Source of the DNA: Eucommia ulmoides
Lineage: Eukaryota > Streptophyta > Magnoliopsida > Garryales > Eucommiaceae
Assembly (NCBI GenBank): GCA_016647705.1
Contig: CM028328.1
Span: forward strand, 37,300,501-37,364,500
DNA: 64,000 nucleotides
Direction of reading: 5' to 3'
A model generated the notes under the pieces. It saw nothing but the letters and a program-made list of their open reading frames with translations, was not told the origin of the DNA and ran no database searches. Below are positions 45,768 to 57,166 of this stretch, piece after piece; positions within the stretch are counted from its first letter, which is position 1, and each line of letters begins with the position of its first letter. Both the position numbers and the translations under genes were made by a program.

Positions 45768-48350
45768 TGTCACACCCCACCCCAGACACCCGTCACCCTG
45801 GAGCCAGAGTGACATCAACACCACACTACCTGAATATCCAACCAACTCGAAAACAACACTATGCATACCTAAATATATAATCGCATATACAGGCCATATA
45901 CGTCCTCTCATATGGGGACACACCCGTCCCCAAAACTTTAACAACAAAATATAAATAACCATAAATCTCTCACTAGTTTACTTCTGACAGCTCATCTCAG
46001 AAACTCCCATATGATTCCATTGCATGACTCTATCTAGTGCCAGTAGGGGATCGACTCCTAAATTGCTCCACCTGCGATTGTACTGCCTTCTTAATAAAAA
46101 TATTTTTAAAATAATAATATATTCTAAATAATACAACATTTAAATGGATCAAGCATAACGCGTATAAACAAACACATTTTTAACAATAGTATGAAAATCA
46201 TACACCATGAGAAAACTCATTCTTCCTACCATTCAAAATCATCATCTACATATATATATATATATATATATATATCAAATATATAAAATCCATCCAAACC
46301 ATCAGCATAAGATAATATGATAAAGCACCAAAGACGATAAAATAAAACACCATATCACCATATACGATGAAACACCAAATACGACAAAGCACCACATACG
46401 ACAAAACACCACCTATGACATCACATCTCACCACACCACACCACCCCCATACATCGGCTAGCCATGTGATCGCTTTAACCTCACGATCGGGAGTTGCAAC
46501 AGTACCGTATCCCGTAGGATATGCCTTCCTAGCGAGATATAACAACGCTCCGCTGGACTGTGCCAGACGGGTGAAACAATGCTCCATTGGACTAAGCCAA
46601 ATGGGTGAAATACCGCTCCGCTGGACTAAGCCAGACGGGTGAAAATCCACCACCAATCTCCACCTCACCACCGTAACAATAACTCATCTCCACCTCAACA
46701 ACAACAACCCATCTTCATCTCAAAAACAACATCTCAATAGCAAACATCAACGCTCTGCCGAAACAGATAAAATTAATAGTATCGACAAAACAATAACAAC
46801 ATCATCAAACTACAAATCAATAATATCAACATCTATCTCCAAAACCGATTTAATCCAAATATCATTTTTACATCGTCTTTTAAAACCAATTAGATTTAAC
46901 AAATCATTTATTTCTATTATCTTTAAAAACTAACGAAAACCACATTTCCAAATCACCCAAAACCGCTTGATCCATATAAGTTATAAATGTGTTCAGTTTT
47001 TTAAGTAAACATATTTTCTATCATATATTTGAAAATAGATTTGGCAAGAAGACAGTACACTCACCTCGATTCCAGCACTGCAAAACTATCACCGTCCAAA
47101 TCCTACCGGGACACTGGCGCCTGCGAACTTGATAGCGATAGGACCTAAATTAATATTTTATTTCAAATGACCTAACATGTAATGCAGGCCCTAAATTTTA
47201 TAATTCCCCATTTCCCAGTTTTCATTGTGGAGAATTTAGATTGGCGATTAATAAAATATTACTACGATTATGAAATTTCTTTCACGATTACAAAATTTTT
47301 AATACTAACAATTTAATTTAACAAAAATAATACACGATTAAAAATTTTTACCTGATTCCGAATCCCCCGCCAGCCGCGAATTGGGTTTTTGGATTCTACT
47401 GGGGTGGTTTCCGTAATTTTCTGTTTCCCCCTTTTTTTTTCTCCCTTTTTCTTTCTTTTTTTTTTTTTTTTTCTCTGTTTTGGTTTCTGCTTTGCTGTTT
47501 CTGTTTCAGTTTGGAACTCTCACCGTACCACCTCAACACCGGCCAACACTCACTCCTCTCGCCGATCTTCATCGCCAACGATCCGAACACACACACAGCA
47601 CAAACAACACACACACACGGCAAACACTGCTACCCCACCGTCGAACGATCACCACTCCCGCATCACTGGACCATCGCCAACCCTCTCTTTCTCTCTTTGT
47701 TTTCTGCTTCAGCTTCCTTTTAGCCAACCATCAATGACACACAATCACACCCGCACCACAACGGCAATGTCGAACCCACGACCGAACACACACACAAAAC
47801 CAAAACCGAACCCACCTTCTCTCTCTAACTCTCCACTCCGGCGACGACGGCGACCACACCCACACCGCAACCATTTTCACACACACACACACACAGTGCA
47901 TCACTAAAACAGACATAGAAAATAGGGGAACACACACCTACATGTCTCTCTCTCTAACTCACCGTCGGCAAACTCTGGCAACACCCAATCGAACGGTCCC
48001 ACACACACACAACCGACGGCAATGACACACACACATACAACCACCCAAACGATTAGAAGTAGAGCATACTTACATTCACCGGAGTGACGACCACACCGTC
48101 GAATGGACGACACCCTCCTTCCTCGCCGAAGCTCCATTGTGGATTCTCTTTTTCTTCATTTTCTCCGATCGTTTTCTCGATCCTTCTCTCGTCTCTATCT
48201 CTATATATATGTATGTATGTATATATATATATACGAATTAACCCTCAAATTTAAAATTAAATCATAATTAACACCACCAACCCCGTTATTTTTGAATTAT
48301 TTTAAAACATGAGCTAAATCATATGTATGCTAAAGGTCAGGGTCTTACAC
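45768..48350 (-). repeat. Long LTR (2.58 kb)
   Basis: On the minus strand it begins TGTAAGACCCTGACC and ends GGGGTGTGACA. A TATATATA-rich stretch at 48202-48235 is a plausible promoter, followed by a GA-rich leader. The LTR is unusually rich in CA repeats (47590-48040) and holds a (TA)n run at 46250-46276 and two tandem arrays (46340-46425 and 46547-46648). Confidence 0.7.
46340..46648. repeat. Two tandem arrays within the long LTR
   Basis: At about 46340-46425 a roughly 17-bp unit (ACACCAAATACGACAAAGC and variants) repeats about five times. At 46547-46648 a 34-bp unit starting GCTCC and ending GGGTGAAA repeats three times with few changes (GGACTAAGCCAGACGGGTGA core). Confidence 0.75.
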
Positions 48351-49291
48351 TTCTAGTAAAGAATGGATGAGTCTAAGTTGGAATGAGCTTAAATACCTTT
48401 CGGTCTGAGAAGATGTGAGCCCAAGCTGGGATGAGCAGTACCTTAACACCTGTACAAAGAATCTTCAGATCAGTGGAGATATGAATCTAAGCTAGGATGA
48501 GACCGAACTGGGATAGGGAAGCACTTGGACACCTGCACAAAGGACTTGCCAAGATGGTTTCGGCGTGTCCCTTCTGGCATGAGAATCAGCGCTCAAGGAG
48601 AAGATTTATAAAAATGCTACTAATAAGAGTAAGTAATTTTGGTGTATCTTCGGGTATTGGCATGCCCTCCTTTATATAGGCCTTGAATGGATTAGTTGAG
48701 GGGATTAAGAAAGGATTAGTGCCTCATCAGTCCCATCGATGTCCCATCTCGGCATATAGCCAATGAGAGGAAGACATGAAGTCTTTATCTTGCGGGCCTG
48801 GGCTTTTTGGCCCTTTTGCTGAGGCCTATGGCAAAATATCTGCAATTAGAGATGTGGCCTAGCCCATGATCCAAGAAGGATTCATCCTTGTTGTACCCGA
48901 GATAGAGAGTTCGATCCCTGCCCTTCATGAATAATTGGAGACAGAAAGGGGAGAGTTGTAAGGAGCTTCCAACTTTCGTTTCTCGAATAACTGGAGACGG
49001 GAAGAGGGGATTCGTTGAGGATCTTGAGGAGTCAATCCTCGACATAGACAACGTCACTGTGGAAAATACGGAGATAGGAAAGGTTCCCCTATCCCGACGG
49101 CGGCTTACCAGCTCTTCCTGGAGGGTGTTGCTGGTGAGGTCTTTGGAATGGAAGGCATGGGTTTAAGGTGCGTCCTTTCCCGGCACGATCGTCACATGTA
49201 GTCTTTAGTGAAAGTTGATCTTGGTGGAGAGTTGTAGATATGTAGCGGTCTTTTATTGGTTGCATTGGAGTGGTCATTTTTACACTTATCA
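48351..49291 (-). repeat. Element B, 5' LTR (truncated)
   Basis: It matches 27309-28231 of the 3' LTR and ends ACACTTATCA before AAAAC. The first 200 bases on the left, the R-U5 end, are missing at the junction with the long-LTR element. Confidence 0.85.
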
Positions 49292-49296
49292 AAAAC

Positions 49297-49797
49297 AATT
49301 CGAAATCAAAACAAACTATTCATCAAGCAGTTGGTAGTTCCTGTCACAAGCTAAATCTATTAAGTCTGAAACTTTTCATAAAAATGGTTTAATGACTAAG
49401 TCCAAAATTGTTATAAAAACAATTCAACGACTAAATCCAAAATTGTTCATAAAAATAGTTTGACGACTAAGTCCAAAGTAATTCAGTTTGTTTAAAGTTC
49501 TTTACCGACAAAGATATAAAACTGGTCACGACGAAGAGCTCAAGAAATAACCGCCAAACAAAAAACACAAAAAATGAGCCATAGGGAAGGGAAAAAAAAA
49601 AGGCATATAGAAAAATGAAAATCCACAAAGGTAATCATAAAGGCCATCTTCATTCATAAGTTATTTTCTAAAAAGAGAGAGAGAGAGAGAGAGGTGGAAT
49701 AGTAAAAAACCTACATAAAAATTTTTTAAAAACAATAAAATTGGTAATCTTTTTCTTCAGGGGACCAGGACCAAGACTAAGAACGAGGAGACTAACA
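49297..49797 (+). repeat. H1 3' untranslated region, right part, with about 38-bp repeats
   Basis: Four degenerate units of GACTAAGTCCAAAATTGTTC and ATAAAAATAGTTTGAC occur at 49390-49480, and related repeats lie left of B. A (GA)n run is at 49673-49692. The rest is AT-rich. Repeats between pol and the antisense ORF are usual for Tat elements. Confidence 0.65.
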
Positions 49798-51080
49798 TCA
49801 AAACGAAGGTGGGGACTCATCGTCGTTGGAGAAATAGAAGTCATCCACCTTTTTAAACACTTTTAGCTCATCAATCAACTCCTTTATCCTTACCTTCTTT
49901 ACCTCATTTCACGCCTACAACCTCTCATGGTGCCAATTGGCGATCCGCATCTGGACCACCAAGTCCTCCACCTCTTTGCAGCTCTACTTCCACCAGGTCT
50001 CGTTGTCTTCCAGCTCCTCAACCTTCTCCTCAAATTTATCTTTCAGCTTTATTAGTTCGGATAAGGAGGAGTAATGGGTGGCATCAAGGTCATAGTACAA
50101 GGCATGGGCCTCCTCAAGCATGCAAAATTGAGGACGATCTTTATGCTCCGTCTTGGCATTCCTAATGAGGGTATTGAAACGACAACAATTTTTGTTTTGT
50201 TACCTCCTGGCAGCCTCTATGGTATCGTAGACAGTCATTCTTGTCTCCAAATGCAGAAATAAAAGGAAAATGAAGAGAGGCAAGCAATAGATGTTTTGAT
50301 AAGGAGACGAAACACACGAAAGCTATAAATATAGGTTTGATTAATGGAAAAAAATCAGTAGTCATTACATTATTGGAAAAATAGGTTGGTTGATTAGATT
50401 GTGCCGCAAGGAAAATTGATAATTATAAACACAGATAAGAATGAATTTTCTTAAAAAAATGACTATTGAGAATTTCAAGGCACGTCTTGATATCTCTCAT
50501 GATCCGCCGCATCGTCGATTAGTTCTTCATCTTCTGTAGGGTCCAGCATCAGCTCCTCAACTTCCTTTGCTAGTTGACCTCTTAATTGCAATATAGGCAT
50601 CGACTTTTTCTCTATTTGATTTTTCAATTGCCATGTCAGTTTTTAGATTTTTTTATTTTTTTTTTGCGTGAAATGCTCTTAATTCTTTCTCAAGCTTACT
50701 AGTTTCTCCGATCTGAAACACTAGTTGGGTGTCTAACTCTTCCACGAGGTCAAAAATCCCAAACAGAGCGAAAAAATATGAACATAGAGAATAAATATGT
50801 GACTAGTTAGTAAAAAGACAACAATGATGGGTGCCTATAATTAAAAAGAAGGGTAAGGTACATGGAGGCAGGCACAAACGCCTAGCCAAAATAACTTTGA
50901 CTGAGTCCTTGACCCAATCCTAACGCAGCCATGGTCCCAAGGCTGCTCCATTAGAGTCTTTATGGCCTCGTCAAATTTTTGTTTGGATTCAAGAACTGAT
51001 GGACTCAGCTCACTAAGACTCTGGTGCATAGCTGTTCGGGACGACACTCTGGCTCCTTCAGGGCCGAATCTAGTTTTCAT
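49798..51080 (-). pseudogene. Antisense gene of H1, C-terminal half
   Basis: Read leftward from about 51080: ESKQKFDEAIKTLMEQPWDH, then coiled-coil segments VEELDTQLVFQIGETSKLEK (near 50740), LSELIKLKDKFEEKVEELED (near 50050) and VRIKELIDELKVFKKVDDFY, ending SPPSF and stop at 49798-49800. Stops and shifts break it. H1 runs plus, so this gene is antisense to its gag-pol. It shares layout (coiled coil near the end, acidic tail) but not obvious sequence with the genes in A and B. Confidence 0.6.
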
Positions 51081-52532
51081 TCGATGCCGAGGGATAATAC
51101 TCGCCTATTGTGTGGATATGAAAATAATGAGCTCTCGGCATACAAATTCCAAGCCACAAATCTCCGTAGGAGACCAAGGTTGAGCACCTGGAATCAGTAC
51201 AGAGATAACAGCTTTATCTCATCTCTGGTAAGAGAAGGGATGCTCTAGTTGAGAGTCTTCGGGAAGAGGGGATGCAGGGCCGCCCTCGACTCCTATCATT
51301 TGTGGCAGATAGACCAGAGGAGCCACATCACCGCAGCGAGGGCCAGATAATGGGTTAGGCCCAACATGACTCTTTTTCTACAAAGAGGGGGACAGAACAT
51401 GATCTTTCTTGATATGGGACATTTTCCTAGCCTTGGCTTGAAAATGTGTCTAGGTCATCACTTTGTACGAACATACTTCGAGAACCAGGAGCTTGGTTAG
51501 ATCCGCAGAGTTAGGACTAAGGGGAAGGCTTCAGAGGACTTCTTTACCTAAAAATCAAAATAAGGAAAAGGATGCTCAAAATTCGATAACTATTTAGGTA
51601 ATTGAGAAATAGGATTAGAACGAGATCATTCTTGGATTATGGAAATCCCTTGGAACTATTGGTTTCGAACTCGTTTCCTAGGGAAAAATTCCCAATTCCC
51701 ACCAAAAAACACGTAACAATTTTTCTAATTTTTTTATCAAAGAAAGGAGGTTGATAAGGAACTGGAGCTCCAACGGGATGGATAAGTTAAATCATCTCGA
51801 TTCTTTCTTAAACTTTATGGAACAAACACATCTAGCCATTTCGAGGGCTAGAGCTATATCATTGGCACGAGAAATGGCTATTAGACCCATGATATGGAGG
51901 AAGCTATTCGGGACCAACTAAGCAGGACCGGCCGCTAAACAACCAAAGAGATCACAAAAGAACGAAGTGAGGGGACGAAGAAGGCCGTATTCAAACATCC
52001 ATAAATAAAAAAACAAAAGAATGTCGTATTCAAACATTCATAAATAAAAAACAGACTTCACCTTCCCTAGGGGGTGAAGGGACGCTTATATTCACTAGGA
52101 ACCCTAACAGTGATAGAATTGGGGATTCTGTAATGACTCCTAAACTTGGAAATTAGACATTCTAGGAAATTTGAAGGGCAGTGATCCCCCCCCCCCCCCT
52201 CCCTCCCACATACACACAACCCCTCCCTCCCACATACATACAAGAATACAAAGAATTGGTTGGTAAAACATTTTCGATTTGGCTAGGGTTTTAAGAAGCC
52301 AAATCGACCGGCAAACTAGATTCAGCTATACTACTATTGAAAGTAATGATGGGGGCAATTTTTGTTGGAAGTAAGTTTGGAAAACACTAAACCACCTAAG
52401 AAAAAAAAACGAGGAATGAAGTGAAAATTAAAGAAGGAATATCATAAAATTTACTGGCGTCTTCTTTCGAATTTTTGTTGGGTGACTTCTTTCCTTCCAC
52501 ATCAAAATCAATTTAAGTTCTCAAGGGGCAAA
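51081..52532 (-). other. H1, upstream part of the antisense gene and 3' end of internal region
   Basis: Presumably this was the N-terminal half and promoter of the antisense gene, but no clear domain is readable. A C-rich run with imperfect CCTCCCTCCCACATACA repeats is at 52186-52242, and an imperfect direct repeat AAATAAAAAACA.../ATTCAAACATTCATAAATA is at 51990-52050. TTCTCAAGGGGCAAA at 52518-52532 is a candidate polypurine tract. Confidence 0.45.
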
Positions 52533-54100
52533 TGATGGGGTTGGGATTCCCGCCTAATGGCCTTTGAAGGATTAAGAGGCACAATTTTTGGTCTCACTGG
52601 TTGGGCCCAAGAGGTAGGAAATAAAATAACTGGTTGGGCCCAAGAGGTAGGAAATAAAATAACTGATGAATCAATCGGCCCAATGGACCTCCTAAAAGGT
52701 ACTGAAACCCAATGGTGCTTACCTATTGAAATAACTCGAAATCAACCACTACATTTAGATGGCTTGCCCACGATTGCCACTCTACTCTAGCTACGGCAAT
52801 TGGATGACATGGGTGAAGTGGAAGTCTATTACTTGACAACTACAAGCCTGATGAATGAAACTCGAAGACTCAACAAAAAAACACAAGTATAGAAGGAAAT
52901 TCATATGATACATAGAATAAAAAATTTCTTTACTCTCAGAGCATATTAATTTTTTCTTACGTCGGAAGGTTTTTAGCTGATAATGTTTCCGTCCACTATT
53001 ATTTTTTTTTAGATGATAAAAAAAATTGTCACACTAGTAAATTCATATGCTCGATGTTTGTTTTTTGGGATGAATTATATCTCACACTTGTAATGATTGT
53101 TGCAAGTTCGTTTCATGTTGACTGAAAATTAAAATTTTGGGACAGTTCCACTTTCTATTTTAGTTTTATATTTTCTATTTTTGTTTTTGAATTCATTCTT
53201 TATTTTTATTATCATTTTTTTAAGTTTTTTTTTTTTTTTTTTTTTTGTCTAAAAAAATAAATAAATAAACAGAAAACAGAAAATAAAAAAACAAAAAAAT
53301 GTAAACAAAAGGAAAATAGAAAGATTTGTTTCCTTTTTTTTTTTTCCTTTCAAATTTGAACTCAAATTTGTAATAAAGAAGATCAAAATAAAGATTAAAA
53401 ATAAAAAATAAATACAAAAAATATGTCAAGAATGGGAATAAAACACATAATATTGTTTTAATTGATGTGGCTTAAGCAAATTGTTGTTTTATTCACCTTT
53501 TCATTTTAAATTGTGTATTTAATTTTGTATATAATATTTATTTATTATTTTTATCTATTAAAAAACGAAAAATGAAAGTTTTTTAAAAATATATAACGAA
53601 AAAATTAAGAAGAAAGAGATGTAGAGAGAGGCTAGGTGTGATTAAGAGAGAAGCGAGACAAAGTGATAAGGTCCCAAAATGAAGAAAAAATAAAAGAAAG
53701 AGAGTAAAAATTAGGAAAAATTGTCGGCTAGACACAAATTAAGAATGATATTATTAATTGATTCCAACTATTTGAAATTGAACTAAACAATCTCAGTGTG
53801 CAATTATTATGAATCGTCCAATCCCAATTTTTAAAATGCTAAAATTTACATGATAAATTTGTCCTTGCGAGATCCACGGGATTAGAGAAACGGTTTCTTC
53901 AAAATAACAAATAGAGCAAATTTTCATTATCCATTGATCTAAAATTCAAATTCGGAACAGAGCAAAGATTTTTGGAACTGGTAGCACGGCTTCAATTGTT
54001 CCAGGCAAAACATAACATGAGTTTTTTATACATATCACGTGTTCATTCCCAATCAAAACCACACCACTTAAGCACACAATCACTTGACATGTATTGTTCG
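52533..54100 (+). repeat. Probable 3' LTR of H1, right end not determined
   Basis: It begins TGATGGGGTTGGG after a purine-rich tract. A 33-base direct duplication occurs at 52598-52663 (GGTTGGGCCCAAGAGGTAGG core). AT-rich low-complexity sequence follows, with a T run at 53227-53246. Because the partner LTR is outside the window I cannot place the end; 54100 is only the point where the MULE-associated repeats begin. Confidence 0.4.
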
Positions 54101-54518
54101 TAGTGTTCATTGTTAGAGTTGACATTTGTAGCTAGGTCTTTTGTGTTGTTTAGTTGCTAGAAGGATGTTTTTGCAAAACGATAAGATGATAGGAGCCTTC
54201 ATGTATTATATTACATTCAACACGAACACAAGTAAGTAGACAGACGCATCCAACATTTTTCACATTTTTAAGTGATACATTTAAGTATCGAACTATAGCA
54301 GATTAATGCATTTTGTATGTTAAACTCAAGACGCACACACAGTCTGTCAATATTTTTTGTAATTGATAGTTATATTCAACATACAAGTCAGCGTACCAAT
54401 AAATCATATTACATTCAACATAATCATATACATTACAAAAATACAGTTGAGTGTTATATTCAATAACTAAAAAACCTTATCAGTAAGTCATATTAAATTC
54501 AACACGTTCATATAAGTT

Positions 54519-55452
54519 GTGATTTTGTCAACGTTAATTGATGTTGTATTAAATATTATAAATGATAGATGTTTGTTGTTAGAAATGTACATTAGGATGA
54601 CAATTTCTATTGCAATATTGTGCAAATATATGGTTGTGACAACAATGTTGAGGGTGGAAAACGACAACCATACTGGTGAATTAGTTAAAAAAAAATTGTA
54701 AACAAATGGCCAGATCTATCTAATAGTAAATTTGATTTGTCATACACGTTGCCGGGACATCCCAAATGTGTACTTGATGACCAAAATAACTTCGAGGAAA
54801 TGATTTTGTTAGCTAGGTATATGAAGGTTGAATTCTTGGAGGTATACATTCACAAAAAAAAAAATGAATGGTTCGAGTGGATCGATGAGGGCTTCATTAA
54901 GTACGATTGTTCCCGTCAATAGCATTGGTAGTGGCAACAGTAATAATGAAATGCATTACATAGCTAATTACGGAAATATCCTACAGAGAAAAATGACAAA
55001 ATGTTATTGTCTACTAAATGGGTTAATGTTCAAGAAAAGGGACAAAAATTCAAGGGTGGGACAAGCGAGTTTTATACAGTGTTGAAAAAAATTGCGATTA
55101 AAGTGGACTTCAGCTTTCATTATTTTGAAAATAATAAAGTATGTGTGACGGTTGCATGTTCATTATGGGAGGAAAAAAATTGCCCATGGTTCGTGCATGG
55201 GCGTGTGAGGAACAAAAATGGTATTTTCTATATTCGAAATGTGATAAATGAACAGACATGTGGGGCTACTTTCCAAACAAACAAGAATAAACGGATGAGC
55301 TCAGATATTATATCGGGTTGTCTGGTCGATAAGGTGTGCACTAATCCGAAGACCCGTCATTTGGATGCTATTGACAATTTTAGGAAACAAAACAAATTAG
55401 AAATATAGTATCACAATGCATGTTTTGGAGCAGAAAAAACTCAGTTAAATGT
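54519..55452 (+). pseudogene. MULE (MuDR-type) transposase, N-terminal part
   Basis: The segment at 54737 (TLPGHPKCVLDDQNNFEEMI) belongs to the N-terminal domain usual for plant MULE proteins. From 55060 the MuDR DNA-binding type domain follows: TSEFYTVLKKIAIKVDFSFH, CPWFVHGRVRNKNGIFYIRN (CPWxxHxR plus later His-Thr-Cys pattern), EQTCGATFQTNKNKRMSSDI and VCTNPKTRHLDAID. Frameshifts occur near 54920 and a stop near 55408. The gene is cut at 55452 by a solo LTR and continues at 56809. Confidence 0.75.
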
Positions 55453-56803
55453 TGGTAGCAGAATATTGGATCGCTACTTTCACCGCAAGTGTACGGGTCA
55501 AGTTTTAGTAGAGTGAAAAGAATAAGGGTTGTCGTATCCATATGGATTGAATTAGATAGTCGTTGAGTACCGTGATTGTCATAACCTAACTTTATTTAAA
55601 CGACTCAATTTATATTTTTGTTAATAAAATAATATACTAAACTAATTAACTAATTAAACTAATATACTAATATTGACATTTAAGGGAGTAAATTGCTTAG
55701 GGATTAACTTCGTTCATTTAAACGCGTTCAATTCAATCTAGTTTACATTAACGGCATTCAACCTTATCCGACAATCTAGGTTTCGAAATCTCACTTACTA
55801 CCTCTCCCGAGTGTAAAGTGAATGAATATGTGACTTCCCCTTGAGCGTCTATACGACACTTAGTCACATGAGTCTCGCACCAACCTCACGGATTGCATAC
55901 TTTCTAACGTCCTCCCGGGTCATTAGATCGTCATGTTGTGTTTAAACCCTAATCCAAATCCAGGATTACCTTTCCCAAGTGTCAAACCAAATATTCTCAA
56001 AATCAACCCTAATACTATAACAAGTATATCAAGATTGTAATAAAACGGTAAACACAATCGGATAAAGATAAACAACCGATAACGAAACAAAGATTCAACC
56101 AAACAACGTTTTTATAAATAAATCACTCCCTAGACAATATATGTTTAGTTTCTCATGGCCATAACCACATATACAACAAAATACAAGCTAAACATATACA
56201 AAATTATCAACCAAAACTAAGAATAAAGAGAGAAACAGGGAGAATAGTCGTTATCCGAAGAACCAACGCTAAAACTACTCCGAGAACGTTTCCTCTTCTT
56301 GGCTTTGTAATCTTCTCTTGGTTGATAGGGTTTGGAGCTCTCAAAACCCTCCCAAAAACGTTTTAAGTGTTGTGGGAAAATAGGAGATATATAAGGGATC
56401 TCAAAATATCAACAAAATATCCTAAAAGATCTGGTGTCGGACCGCTGCAGCGATAGGAAAGTCAGCAGCCTTTTCTGACTGGTGATTGCTGCAGCGGTGG
56501 AAAAACAGTAACTCTCTATATTTTGACCTCTGTAGCGATAGGGAATTCAGCAACACTCTGCAAAACGACTTGCAGCAATGGTTTCACCGCTACAACAGTA
56601 GAGCTGCAGATGCTGGAAGGCCTTTTTTTGTATTTTTTCCACCGTTCTTCCACCGACTTTCTCGTTTATGGACCGTTTTCGTCCATTTTTGCCCCAAACA
56701 CCTAATTTATACATAAACAAATAAAAACATATTAAAATGGTATAATAATACTCAAAAACTACAAAAACCGACTTGGGAATAAATAGATAAATTACACCTA
56801 TCA
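55453..56803 (-). repeat. Solo LTR, family E, in the MULE transposase gene
   Basis: Exact target duplication AATGT (55448-55452 and 56804-56808). Plus-strand ends are TGGTAGCAGAATATTGG and TACACCTATCA. It shows that family E also inserted outside the nest. The palindrome array is at 56440-56601, and a TATATAAG box (minus) is near 56390. Confidence 0.9.
56440..56601. repeat. Palindrome array in the 55453 LTR
   Basis: Units ACCGCTGCAGCGAT, ATTGCTGCAGCGGTGG, CCTCTGTAGCGATAGG and CACCGCTACAACAGTAG. Here the centre is TGCAG or similar, not CCTAGG, but the outer arms and the place upstream of the TATA box are the same as in other copies. Confidence 0.75.
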
Positions 56804-56808
56804 AATGT

Positions 56809-57062
56809 CCTTTGGGATTATTCGTCATCATATGACCAACTACGATGGTACATCAAGAAATGTAGACAAACAAACTTGGGCAGTCATGTTGTTTTGGACT
56901 ATGATACTGACAATGGCCACTTGAAGCAATTTTTTATTGCATTCCAGGTGTGCATTCATGGATTTCGTTTTTGTTGACTCATGTTGTTTCTCGATGGCAT
57001 ATTTCTTACTGATTGATACAACAAAAACGTATTAGAAGCATCAGCAAAGGATGGCAATTAAG
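56809..57062 (+). pseudogene. MULE transposase, catalytic domain part 1
   Basis: It continues the gene after the solo LTR: LWDYSSSYDQLRWYIKKC, SHVVLDYDTDNGHLKQFFIA, QVCIHGF and, after a frameshift, MLFLDG with the first catalytic Asp, then EASAKDGN. It ends at a splice donor (GTAGGT at 57063). Confidence 0.75.
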
Positions 57063-57166
57063 GTAGGTGTGATATTACATAATCGTAATATTGGTGTTAT
57101 ATGTAAAAATGTTACATTCAACATGTATAAAAAATGAACATATTTTTTGGATTTGTTTTTTTGCAG
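57063..57166 (+). other. Intron in the MULE transposase
   Basis: GTAGGTG donor, T-rich tract and TTTTTTTGCAG acceptor. Removing it joins KDGN to GILFVAVAIVDAKND, the continuous order in other MULEs. One copy of the dispersed 17-bp motif lies inside (57109-57125). Confidence 0.7.

Larger units (their letters stand above)
45335..48350 (-). mobile_element. Truncated long-LTR element (initiator-Met primer type) inside B
   Basis: It consists of one 2.58-kb LTR (45768-48350), its primer-binding site (45751-45763) and about 415 bases of leader to the left. The rest of the element, plus the B gag N-terminus, B primer-binding site and about 200 bases of the B 5' LTR, is absent. The orientation is minus, from the PBS. 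An LTR of this length with a TGGTATCAGAGCC site fits Tekay/Del-type chromoviruses, but no coding sequence remains to test that. Confidence 0.7.
27105..49291 (-). mobile_element. Element B: Tat-like Ty3/gypsy retrotransposon, same family as A
   Basis: Exact target duplication AAAAC (27100-27104 and 49292-49296). The 3' LTR is 27105-28231. The 5' LTR is 48351-49291, with its other end removed by a second element. Gag, protease, RT, RNase H and integrase lie on the minus strand between 45310 and 39829. The antisense gene on the plus strand (37693-38305 and upstream) is reduced. Inserts are D (28672-37666) and a truncated long-LTR element (45335-48350). Without inserts it would be about 10 kb. 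Confidence 0.85.
1..52532 (+). mobile_element. H1: oldest host element, Tat-like Ty3/gypsy, split by A, G and B
   Basis: This degenerate plus-strand Ty3/gypsy element provides the background into which three others inserted. Its pieces read continuously once the insertions are removed: RNase H/integrase at 1-799, middle of integrase at 22151-22635, integrase C-terminus at 26713-26870, untranslated tail with short repeats at 26871-27104 and 49292-49500, an antisense coiled-coil ORF at 49798-51080, and a purine-rich stretch at 52521-52532 just before a TG that probably opens the 3' LTR. The 5' LTR, gag, protease and RT lie left of the window. Assignment to the Tat lineage rests on the antisense ORF after pol and the integrase sequence; it is an inference. 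Confidence 0.7.

Noticed and set aside
47389..47907. A 172-codon open frame in the long LTR
   Set aside because: It is His/Thr/Pro-rich because the DNA is CA-repeat-rich; it overlaps other open frames on both strands and lies inside an LTR. No domain is recognisable.
55062..55408. Intact host gene with a zinc-binding domain (FAR1-like)
   Set aside because: The order of domains, the later catalytic residues and the surrounding stops fit a MULE transposase remnant; the SWIM part is degraded and the gene is split by an LTR.
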